From the NCBI GenBank assembly GCA_017860375.1, contig JAGDMB010000126.1, forward strand, positions 1 through 8,677: a stretch of 8,677 nucleotides of DNA. The letters are read 5' to 3'. Below, piece after piece: positions 1 to 6,420 of the stretch. Below the pieces are notes generated by a model that did no database searches, had not been told where the DNA came from, and worked only from the letters and a program-made list of their open reading frames with translations. This DNA is from Bacteroidota bacterium. GTDB lineage: Bacteria > Bacteroidota > Bacteroidia > Bacteroidales > UBA10428. The translations under genes were made by a program, and so were the position numbers. How positions within the stretch are numbered: the first letter of the stretch is position 1; every line of letters begins with the position of its first letter.

Positions 1-897
1 AGAGATGTGAATGAAAAGAAGGAAACGGCCTTGCAGCTTGAAAATTATAAAAACCGGCTGGAAACGCTTGTCAGGGAGCGCACGGAAGAACTCCAACAAG
101 CCAATAAGGAACTGATTGCAGCCAATACGGAATTGTCCGGTCAGCGGTCAGAGCTTCAATCTGCCCTGCTTGATCTGGAGAAAGCGCAAAATCAGCTGAT
201 ACAATCCGAAAAGATGGCATCCCTCGGTGTCCTTGTATCCGGTATTGCACATGAAATTAACAATCCCCTCAATTTTATTTACGGCGGCTTGCTGGGCCTT
301 GAAAACTATATTAAGGAAAACATCATGGAACGAAAGGAGGAGATGTCTCCGTTTTTGGCAGGGATTCAATTGGGCGCCAAACGTGCCGCAGATATCGTGA
401 CCAGCTTAAACCATTACAGCCGTCGTGATGATCTTCCCCGAGTTCCCTGTGATATTCATACCATCATCGATAACTGCCTGCTGATGCTCAGCAATCAGAT
501 AAAAAACAGGATCGAAATCGAGAAACACTATTCCCGTGAACCTTTTACCCTGGTCGGCAGTGAGGGAAAACTGCATCAGGCCATTCTGAACCTCCTCACC
601 AATGCCATCCAGGCCATACAGGATAAGGGAACGATAACCATTGTTACGGCCGTCAGCAAACAAAACATAACATTGACCTTCGCCGATACAGGCATCGGTA
701 TCAGTCCGGAAAACCTCCAGCGGATTACGGATCCTTTCTTTACCACCAGGGACCCGGGTAAGGGAACGGGTCTTGGTTTATCCATTGCCTATACCATCAT
801 AAAGGAACATGACGGCACACTGGAATTTGAATCGATAGTGGAAAAGGGAACAAAGGCCGTAGTCACATTGCCATTGAGTAATACTGATCCTGCTTAA
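1..897 (+). CDS. Sensor histidine kinase, C-terminal part (5' end outside the window)
   Basis: The frame is open from base 1 (RDVNEKKETA..., typical of the end of a PAS domain), so the GTG at 7 is probably internal and the sensor part lies upstream. Numbering from that GTG: a coiled coil spans residues 10-70 (LVRERTEELQQANKEL). The dimerisation/phosphoacceptor box is ASLGVLVSGIAHEINNPLNF, with H82 as the predicted phosphorylated histidine. The ATPase domain has an N-box (ILNLLTNAIQAI, N195/N199), a G1 box (DTGIGI, D227), an F-box (DPFFTT) and a G2 box (GKGTGLGLS, 251-259). All catalytic motifs are intact, so it should autophosphorylate and pass phosphate to a response regulator. The HEINNPL box resembles NtrB/ZraS-like (HPK4) kinases. 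It ends at TAA with no receiver domain, and no response regulator follows in the window. The signal sensed cannot be told from this fragment. Confidence 0.95.
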   Translation, partial: RDVNEKKETALQLENYKNRLETLVRERTEELQQANKELIAANTELSGQRSELQSALLDLEKAQNQLIQSEKMASLGVLVSGIAHEINNPLNFIYGGLLGLENYIKENIMERKEEMSPFLAGIQLGAKRAADIVTSLNHYSRRDDLPRVPCDIHTIIDNCLLMLSNQIKNRIEIEKHYSREPFTLVGSEGKLHQAILNLLTNAIQAIQDKGTITIVTAVSKQNITLTFADTGIGISPENLQRITDPFFTTRDPGKGTGLGLSIAYTIIKEHDGTLEFESIVEKGTKAVVTLPLSNTDPA

Positions 898-1026
898 CTG
901 ACCGGATTGTAGTCCTTCCCGTGGATAGGTCATTCAGGACATAGTGCTTTTACAGGGCTGATTTATTCTTTTTTCATAGAAGAGGATAGGAAATTTACCC
1001 TTATTTTTACCACCAAACGATCTTTC

Positions 1027-3342
1027 ATGCAAATTATACAAAGATACCTGAAACTTGTATTGGTGAGCTATACACTGGTTGTTGTATTGCGATTCCTTGA
1101 AACCATCCTGATTGCCCATAATTACGGCTGGCAGCCTCACCTGCTGTGCCATGAGACAGCCGGTATTCTCGTCGACATGCTTATCGTGAATTCCTTGTTC
1201 CTGATACTCTTTCCGCTTTATTTTCTTTTATACAGAATGAATGTCCGATTGGCCGATTATGGTTTTCTGGTGGTTTTGTTCATGGCCGCCATCCTGCATA
1301 TGGGAATCATAAAATACTTTATTTATCAGCTGATACCGCTTGACATTTTTGTATATCAATATTCTTTAAGCGAAGTTCTTTTTACCATTCGATCCTCGGA
1401 CACGGAATATTTCTCGCTGATTATAGCCATGGCATTGCTCCTTTCTGCCGGATTGATTCTTTATAAACTGCTTGGCAGAGCCATCTTACAAAGAAGACTT
1501 GTTCGCATTTTCGCAGTTTTTGTCATGGTATCGCTTCCGGTTGTCGTTTTTGAACATTCCGCTTTATTATCCTTGAATAAATTCTCTTCCAACAAGTCCT
1601 ACTATTTTGTCCATCGTTCCCTTTCCTGGTGGCGGGATCGGAAAAATGATAACGATCTGTTTTTGAGGGTATTTAATGATTATCAACAAATCTTCAGGGG
1701 TAAAAAGTACATACGGAGAGACTATCCCCTCTTACACAGATTTGAAAATAAAGATGTTCTGGGAACCTATTTCAGGAAGGTTGATATTCCCCCCAACATT
1801 GTTATCCTTATTGTTGAGGGATTGAATGATGATTTTGTTCATCCTTTCAGAGGAACCGACCTGATGCCTTTTTTGAGTGATCTTAAAGATAAAAGTTTGT
1901 ACTGGGATCACTTTTTCACCACCGGTGAACGTTCCTTTTCTGCCATACCCTCCATTTTGGGAGGCTTGCCTTACGGGGAGAAAGGATTTACCTTGCTGGA
2001 CAATCTTCCATATCACTTTTCCCTGGTCAACGTATTGCGTATGAATGACTATTTCACCAGCTTTTTCTATGGGCAGGGAAGCTGGTTCCATAGAAAAGAC
2101 CGGTATTTTAACTATCAAAACACCGATTTAATAGTGGATAACAAAAAGTTTTCAGAGAAATACACCCGGATAATCGTAGGGAAGGATAATTTTTTCTGGG
2201 GATACAATGACAAAGATCTTTTTAGCCAGTCATTCGAGGTTTTGGACACACTCCCTGACCCTTTGCAGAAAAGGCTGGATATTTATTTTACGGGAACCAG
2301 TCATTCTCCTTATCAGATTACCAATCCATTGTATTATGATCAGTTGTTTGACAAAAACCTGGCCTTGGTAAAAAACCCGGAAGATGTCCGTTTTCTTATC
2401 AGCAATAAAAAATATGTTCAGTCCATATTGTTTGTTGACGATGCACTGAAATATTTTTTTGAAACCTATCAAAAAAGACCGGAATATGGTAATACTATTT
2501 TTATTATAACCGGCGACCATCCCATGTCCGAAATACCGGCCGGAAATGCGCTAAAAAAGTACCGTGTACCCCTGATCCTGTATTCGCCATTGCTTACCGG
2601 ACACAAGGTATTTCACGGCGTATCGGATTATTCAGATGTGTATGAAACCCTTTTGTCCTATTTGTCTTCAAATTATGATGTGCAGGTTCCACCGGTGAGT
2701 ACATCCCTGGGGACCGTTTTGGATACGGCAACCCTCCCTCAGAATAATAAGTCTATCGCGTTCATGAACGATAACCGGGAAGTCATTGACTTTTATGACA
2801 ACGGATATTTTCTTTCCGGCACCGGCCTTTTTAAAATATCGGAAGATCTTGATATGACGAGTATTAGTGACAAAAAGAAAGCCACCAAAATGGCGTACAA
2901 GCTTGCCGTTTTTAATGAGGTCAGCAAATCCGTGTCTGTAAATAGAAAAATTATTCCGGAGGATCTGTTTTTCCAATATCTCCATTATAAAACCTACTAT
3001 TCAAAGACCGATAAGCAGCTCATTTCCTTTGACACGGAATTTCATGACATTATAACACATGTGCCGGTCAGTAACCGTCCTTTTTATTTTGATCTGTCGA
3101 TGCAATGCACGAAAAAGGCAGACACAACTGTAACGATTGTCTTTCAGCTGTTTAACTTGAAGGACAGTGTGGTCTATTGGCGAAACTTCGGTCTTCCGGA
3201 AAACGGAATAGTGCAGGAACATTTTACCATTGGATGCGTTGGGGTGAAGGATTCCATACTTTATTTCAGCTCCTATTTCTGGAATACAAAAAGAAAAAAG
3301 ATTGAATATGCCGGGTTGGAATCTTTTGTATACGGAAAGTAA
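1027..3342 (+). CDS. LtaS-like membrane phosphotransferase/sulfatase-fold protein
   Basis: A 771-aa protein. About five hydrophobic segments (roughly residues 8-30, 46-69, 78-98, 127-149, 157-178) precede an alkaline-phosphatase-superfamily domain (about 257-545), the architecture of the lipoteichoic acid synthase family. Predicted metal/catalytic residues are E264 (ILIVEG), S303 in GERSFSAIPSILGG where LtaS has its nucleophilic threonine, H426 (GTSHSPY) and D497-H498 (ITGDHP). The position matching LtaS H347 appears to be Y348. The globular domain should face the periplasm. Family members transfer phosphoglycerol or phosphoethanolamine groups to lipids or glycans; the substrate here is unknown, and Gram-negative Bacteroidota do not make classical lipoteichoic acid. 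Residues about 665-771 are strand-rich with alternating aromatics and look like an added beta-sandwich. Start ATG 1027 fits TM1; no clear Shine-Dalgarno precedes it. By eye the gene is more AT-rich than its neighbours. It appears to be its own unit. Confidence 0.85.
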   Translation: MQIIQRYLKLVLVSYTLVVVLRFLETILIAHNYGWQPHLLCHETAGILVDMLIVNSLFLILFPLYFLLYRMNVRLADYGFLVVLFMAAILHMGIIKYFIYQLIPLDIFVYQYSLSEVLFTIRSSDTEYFSLIIAMALLLSAGLILYKLLGRAILQRRLVRIFAVFVMVSLPVVVFEHSALLSLNKFSSNKSYYFVHRSLSWWRDRKNDNDLFLRVFNDYQQIFRGKKYIRRDYPLLHRFENKDVLGTYFRKVDIPPNIVILIVEGLNDDFVHPFRGTDLMPFLSDLKDKSLYWDHFFTTGERSFSAIPSILGGLPYGEKGFTLLDNLPYHFSLVNVLRMNDYFTSFFYGQGSWFHRKDRYFNYQNTDLIVDNKKFSEKYTRIIVGKDNFFWGYNDKDLFSQSFEVLDTLPDPLQKRLDIYFTGTSHSPYQITNPLYYDQLFDKNLALVKNPEDVRFLISNKKYVQSILFVDDALKYFFETYQKRPEYGNTIFIITGDHPMSEIPAGNALKKYRVPLILYSPLLTGHKVFHGVSDYSDVYETLLSYLSSNYDVQVPPVSTSLGTVLDTATLPQNNKSIAFMNDNREVIDFYDNGYFLSGTGLFKISEDLDMTSISDKKKATKMAYKLAVFNEVSKSVSVNRKIIPEDLFFQYLHYKTYYSKTDKQLISFDTEFHDIITHVPVSNRPFYFDLSMQCTKKADTTVTIVFQLFNLKDSVVYWRNFGLPENGIVQEHFTIGCVGVKDSILYFSSYFWNTKRKKIEYAGLESFVYGK

Positions 3343-3365
3343 ATAAACTTTCCTTCCGTAACTTT
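3331..3365 (+). terminator. Possible hairpin terminator at the end of the LtaS-like gene
   Basis: TACGGAA (3331-3337) is matched by TTCCGTA (3354-3360), and inside it GGAAAG (3334-3339) by CTTTCC (3348-3353). The RNA can fold as a bulged hairpin that includes the last codons and the TAA stop. It is followed only by ACTTTTATC, a weak T tract. Its position directly at the gene end supports a terminator, but the weak tail keeps confidence low. Confidence 0.35.
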
Positions 3366-3466
3366 TATCAGGGGTTGAATCAAAATGTCTGTTGGTTGCC
3401 CTTTTTAGCTGATCGGTTTCCGGCTGCGGCAATAAGTTACCCGGCCTAACGAACTTCCTTTTTTAT

Positions 3467-3474
3467 TACCTTTG
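3467..3474 (+). promoter_or_regulatory. Bacteroidota-type -7 promoter box for cmk-ispH
   Basis: TACCTTTG is an exact match to the TAnnTTTG -7 box described for Bacteroides vegetative promoters. No convincing TTTG/TTG -33 element was found about 20 bases upstream. Transcription would start near 3479-3482, only a few bases before ATG 3484, which implies a very short leader. Confidence 0.4.
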
Positions 3475-3483
3475 CAGCCAATC

Positions 3484-4227
3484 ATGACTTTAATGTCGGG
3501 AAAGAAGTCCTATACCATCGCTGTCGACGGGTATTCATCATGCGGTAAAAGTACCTTTGCGAAAGCCATTGCGCGCGAACTGCGTTTGTTGTACATCGAC
3601 AGCGGGGCGATGTATCGTGCCGTCGCGCTTTACTGCCTGGAAAACAAGATTTATCAGAACGGCAAGGCTGATTTTGAAAGGCTCTGTAAAGTGCTGCCAT
3701 CCCTGGTCATTGAATTCCGAAAAAATCATGCAAACGGTGATCAGGATACGTATTTGAATAACCGCAATGTGGAAAAGGAGATCCGGGATGTAGGGGTTTC
3801 GGATGTGGCATCAAAAGTAAGCCAGATCAGGGAAGTCCGGGAATACCTGGTAGGCCTTCAGCGCAGGATGAGTCGTCCGGAAATCCATTCCGAAAGGAGC
3901 CGCGGAGTGGTCATGGATGGCCGTGATATCGGCACTGTAGTTTTCCCCGATGCCGACATGAAAATATTTATGACTGCCGATGTGGATATCAGGGCGAAAA
4001 GGCGATTCGATGAGCTGGTGGCAAAAGGTATACAGGCAGAGTACGATGAAGTCCTGAATAATGTAATAACCCGCGATCTTCAGGATGAGACACGGAAAGA
4101 AAGCCCTCTCAGGAAGGCCGCTGATGCATGTGTGCTTGACAACAGCCATATGACCGTTGAAGAACAGATGGAGTGGTTCAGAAATAAATGGAAATTAATC
4201 CGGCAAAAGCATGAGCGTGGAAATTGA
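3484..4227 (+). CDS. cmk: Cytidylate kinase (CMP/dCMP kinase)
   Basis: Phosphorylates CMP and dCMP to the diphosphates with ATP in cytosolic pyrimidine salvage. Numbering from ATG 3484 (247 aa): P-loop GYSSCGKST (16-24), CMP-binding YIDSGAMYRAVAL (37-49), DGRDIGTVVFPDADMKIFMT (145-164), and the lid/nucleotide-sensing segment RDLQDETR (197-204) followed by SPLRKAADACVLD. All signature blocks of the family are present, and the length is slightly above the usual 220-235 aa. A TTG at 3472 would extend the frame, but it lies inside the -7 promoter box and is rejected. ATG 3493 (MSGKKSYTIAVDG, 244 aa) is a serious alternative that gives a more typical N-terminus and a leader of about 12 nt. The stop codon lies inside ispH, which overlaps by 17 bp and suggests one transcript. 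Confidence 0.96.
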   Translation: MTLMSGKKSYTIAVDGYSSCGKSTFAKAIARELRLLYIDSGAMYRAVALYCLENKIYQNGKADFERLCKVLPSLVIEFRKNHANGDQDTYLNNRNVEKEIRDVGVSDVASKVSQIREVREYLVGLQRRMSRPEIHSERSRGVVMDGRDIGTVVFPDADMKIFMTADVDIRAKRRFDELVAKGIQAEYDEVLNNVITRDLQDETRKESPLRKAADACVLDNSHMTVEEQMEWFRNKWKLIRQKHERGN

Positions 4228-5089
4228 TCCGCATGCCGGATTTTGTTTTGGCGTGCGTAAAGCGGTCCAGTTCGCTGAACAAATCCTGTCCGCAGAAGGT
4301 ACGCTTTATTGTCTGGGAGACCTGGTGCATAACGAAGAAGAGCTGCATCGGCTTACCTCTCTTGGACTGAAAACCATTGATCACAGGCAGTTTGAGGAGC
4401 TAAGGAATTGCAAGGTACTCATCCGGGCACACGGTGAACCACCGGAGACTTATGAAACGGCACGCCGGAACAACATTGAGCTGATTGATGCCACCTGCCC
4501 TGTTGTGCTTAAACTGCAGGAAAAAATCAGGAAATCCTACGGGGAAATCAGGGAGGAGGAAGGTCAGCTGGTGATCTTCGGAAAAAAGGACCATGCCGAG
4601 GTGCAAGGTCTTGATGGGCAAACCGGATACCAGGCTATTGTTATTGAAAAACCAGAGGATCTGAATAAAATTGACTACAGCCGGCCTGTTCAACTATATG
4701 CTCAAACCACCATGAACGGCGATGAGTATAAAGCTGTGGTGAATGAAATATCAGTGAGAATGGAAAAGGCAGGGGGCGGAACGGAAGCATTCCGGTGCAC
4801 GCAATCCATCTGTCAGCAGGTGTCGGGACGCATTTCCAAATTGCGGGAATTCTGCCGGAGATTTGATGTGGTTCTTTTTGTCAGCAGCCCGAAAAGCTCA
4901 AATGGCCGTATCCTGTATGAAGAATGCAGGCGTGTCAGAGAGGAATCCTATTTTATCGAAGGTCCTGACGACATTCAGAATTCCTGGTTCAGACCCGATT
5001 CACGGGTGGGCATAACGGGAGCCACTTCGACTCCGGCCTGGCTTATGGAAAAAGTTGCCCGGCAGGTAAAAGAAAGGATGAAAGGGTAG
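4211..5089 (+). CDS. ispH: 4-hydroxy-3-methylbut-2-enyl diphosphate reductase
   Basis: Last enzyme of the MEP (non-mevalonate) pathway: a cytosolic [4Fe-4S] enzyme reducing HMBPP to IPP and DMAPP. The 292-aa protein has the family start VEIDPHAGFCFGVRKAV. Expected cluster cysteines are C12 (GFCFGV), C96 (DATCPVV) and C201 (QSICQQVSGR). Predicted diphosphate/substrate residues are H40 (LVHNEE), H74 (RAHGEPP), H128 and E130 (DHAEVQG), T166/T167 (AQTT), S225/S226 with N231 (SSPKSSNGR) and S273 (TGATSTPAW). C196, five residues before C201, is an extra cysteine and probably not a ligand. It is a stand-alone enzyme, without the ribosomal-protein-S1 fusion found in some Firmicutes. Start ATG 4211 lies inside the end of cmk, and cmk-ispH adjacency implies translational coupling. 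Presence of ispH implies an MEP-pathway organism. Confidence 0.97.
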   Translation: MSVEIDPHAGFCFGVRKAVQFAEQILSAEGTLYCLGDLVHNEEELHRLTSLGLKTIDHRQFEELRNCKVLIRAHGEPPETYETARRNNIELIDATCPVVLKLQEKIRKSYGEIREEEGQLVIFGKKDHAEVQGLDGQTGYQAIVIEKPEDLNKIDYSRPVQLYAQTTMNGDEYKAVVNEISVRMEKAGGGTEAFRCTQSICQQVSGRISKLREFCRRFDVVLFVSSPKSSNGRILYEECRRVREESYFIEGPDDIQNSWFRPDSRVGITGATSTPAWLMEKVARQVKERMKG

Positions 5090-5100
5090 AATTCATATCT

Positions 5101-5137
5101 TCCGCCAGGGGAGTCAGGTTTTCGAGGCGGACTCCTT
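5101..5137 (+). terminator. Possible hairpin(s) after ispH
   Basis: GGAGTC (5110-5115) pairs with GACTCC (5130-5135), followed by TTATTGTTT, a weak T-rich tail. A second possible stem, TCCGCC (5101-5106) with GGCGGA (5126-5131), shares bases 5130-5131 with the first, so the two full stems cannot form together. The simplest reading is a weak terminator of the cmk-ispH transcript. Confidence 0.35.
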
Positions 5138-5153
5138 ATTGTTTATAAATAAC

Positions 5154-5186
5154 TTTTTCAAATCTCGGCAAAAAGTAAAATCTTTG
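5154..5186 (+). promoter_or_regulatory. Candidate pfkA promoter
   Basis: AATCTTTG (5179-5186) matches the Bacteroidota -7 box TAnnTTTG except for its first base. A T-rich stretch, TTTTTC (5154-5159), lies about 19 bases upstream where a -33 element is expected. It would give a leader of roughly 15-20 nt before ATG 5209. A second, weaker look-alike, CTAATTTG, is at 5191-5198. Both calls rest on short motifs only. Confidence 0.3.
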
Positions 5187-5208
5187 TACCCTAATTTGCA
5201 GGAATTGT

Positions 5209-6183
5209 ATGGAAATAAATTTAAAAGTGGGTGTTTTGACTTCCGGAGGCGATGCGCCGGGGATGAATGCTGCCATTCGTGCCGTTGTGCGGGCCGCAAC
5301 GCACCGTAATATAGAAGTTATTGGCATACGAAGAGGATACCAGGGAATGATCGAAGGTGATTTTATTAAAATGGATTCTGCCTGTGTCAGCGGCATCATT
5401 CAAAGGGGAGGCACTATTTTGCAGACTGCCCGTTGTATGGAATTTATGGCCCCTGAAGGGCGCAAAAAAGCGTACGACCAGCTTAATTCATTCAGCATTA
5501 ATGCGGTGATTGTGATCGGAGGAGACGGTTCCTTCACCGGGGCAAGCATTATGTCAAGAGAGTACGACATCCCGTTTATCGGGATCCCGGGTACCATTGA
5601 TAATGACTTATACGGGACTGACTATACGATTGGTTTTGATACCGCTTTGAATACCGTAGTGAATGCGGTTGATAAGATCAGGGATACAGCCAGCTCACAC
5701 GGACGGATATTTTTTGTGGAAGTAATGGGTAAAGAAGCTGGTTTTATAGCCCTGCAGAGTGGTATCGCCTGCGGCGCAGAAGGAATACTCATACCCGAAG
5801 AAAAAGGGCAGATCGAAAAACTCCGGAAGTTCCTCGATGAAAGGGCTAAATTGAAAAAATCAAGCATCATATTGGTGGCGGAAGGAGAAGAAGAGGGGGG
5901 CGCCATTCCCATTGCGAACAAAATGAAAGAGGAATATCCCGAGTTTGACATCCGCACCACCATTCTGGGCCATATCCAGCGGGGCGGCACACCTTCGGCG
6001 GTCGACCGGATAAATGCCAGCCGCATGGGAGTGGCGGCAATCGAAGCGCTTATTGACGACCAGAAAAGCATTATGATCGGTATCGTAAACAATGAAATCG
6101 TTCACGTGCCACTGAATAAAACCGTGAAACTATGCAAAGACGTTAGCCGGGATATGCTGGCAATCACCGATTTACTGGTGTAA
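5209..6183 (+). CDS. pfkA: 6-phosphofructokinase, ATP-dependent type
   Basis: Phosphorylates fructose 6-phosphate to fructose 1,6-bisphosphate, the committed step of glycolysis, in the cytosol. The 324-aa length is typical for bacterial PfkA (about 320). Motifs in order: TSGGDAPGMNAAIR (11-24), IGGDGSFTGA (103-112), IGIPGTIDNDLYGTDYTIGF (124-143) with D131 as the predicted catalytic base, VEVMGKEAGFIAL (170-182) and GHIQRGGTPSAVDR (254-267). Glycine in GGDGS and in PGTIDND marks the ATP-using form; PPi-dependent enzymes usually have GGDD and PKTIDND. Start ATG 5209 directly precedes the conserved KVGVLTSGGD strand, with only a weak GGAA upstream. It appears to be a single-gene unit, and its stop is followed at once by the repeat block. 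Confidence 0.97.
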   Translation: MEINLKVGVLTSGGDAPGMNAAIRAVVRAATHRNIEVIGIRRGYQGMIEGDFIKMDSACVSGIIQRGGTILQTARCMEFMAPEGRKKAYDQLNSFSINAVIVIGGDGSFTGASIMSREYDIPFIGIPGTIDNDLYGTDYTIGFDTALNTVVNAVDKIRDTASSHGRIFFVEVMGKEAGFIALQSGIACGAEGILIPEEKGQIEKLRKFLDERAKLKKSSIILVAEGEEEGGAIPIANKMKEEYPEFDIRTTILGHIQRGGTPSAVDRINASRMGVAAIEALIDDQKSIMIGIVNNEIVHVPLNKTVKLCKDVSRDMLAITDLLV

Positions 6184-6375
6184 GAAAAGTTTGAAGATTT
6201 GAAAGTTTGAAGATTTGAAGATTTGAAGATTTGGAAGTTCAAGAGTTTACAGGTTAAAAGTTTGAAGATTTGAAGATTTGAATGTTTGAATATTTAGAAG
6301 TTCAAGAGTTTACAGGTTGAAAGTATGAAGATTTGAAGATTTTAAAAGTTCAAGAGTTTACAAATTTCCAGGTTG
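6184..6375 (+). repeat. Octamer repeat block with a threefold higher-order module
   Basis: The block is built from an 8-nt unit, GAAGATTT. Clear copies are at 6193-6200, 6209-6232 (three in a row), 6264-6279 (two) and 6327-6342 (two), with variants such as GAAAGTTT (6201), GAATGTTT (6280) and GAATATTT (6288). A longer module, AAGTTCAAGAGTTTACAGG, appears at about 6235 and 6298; a third copy from about 6346 keeps AAGTTCAAGAGTTTACA. Module spacing is 63 then 48 nt, so copies differ by whole repeat units. The + strand is very poor in C, with none between 6184 and 6239. Every frame lacks a plausible gene, and no strong hairpin was found. The block probably arose by slippage and unequal duplication; whether it has a function is unknown. 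Confidence 0.85.
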
Positions 6376-6392
6376 ACATTTTTTCAAATTAT

Positions 6393-6420
6393 CCGTGAAC
6401 TGTGAGCCGTGAACCGTGAA
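6393..6420 (+). repeat. Four-copy heptad repeat (CYGTGAR)
   Basis: Four consecutive 7-nt units: CCGTGAA (6393), CTGTGAG (6400), CCGTGAA (6407) and CCGTGAA (6414). Unlike the neighbouring octamer block it is GC-containing, and it directly abuts priA. Its last unit contains the GTG used as the likely priA start, and the unit before it contains an in-frame TGA (6410-6412). Confidence 0.8.

Noticed and set aside
912..940. GTCCT/AGGAC inverted repeat after the histidine kinase
   Set aside because: Only a 5-bp stem with a 19-nt loop and no T tract. Not convincing as a terminator.
1002..1009. TATTTTTA as a -7 promoter box for the LtaS-like gene
   Set aside because: It matches TAnnTTTG at all but the last base, but lies in an AT-rich spacer with no -33 element. 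Too weak to list.
3001..3432. 143-codon minus-strand open frame over the 3' end of the LtaS-like gene and the spacer
   Set aside because: It is mostly antisense to coding sequence, resembles no known protein, and has no promoter or ribosome binding site that I could see.
5622..6092. 156-codon minus-strand open frame inside pfkA
   Set aside because: It lies entirely opposite conserved PfkA motifs; its composition reflects the complement of PfkA codons.
6184..6375. CRISPR-like array
   Set aside because: Units are 8 nt and directly adjacent, and the longer modules are separated by repeat units rather than unique spacers of uniform length. No cas genes are present.
6373..6378. TTGACA, a perfect sigma-70 -35 box upstream of priA
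   Set aside because: No TATAAT-like -10 lies 16-18 bases downstream, and Bacteroidota promoters use a different consensus. It is probably chance at the end of the repeat block.
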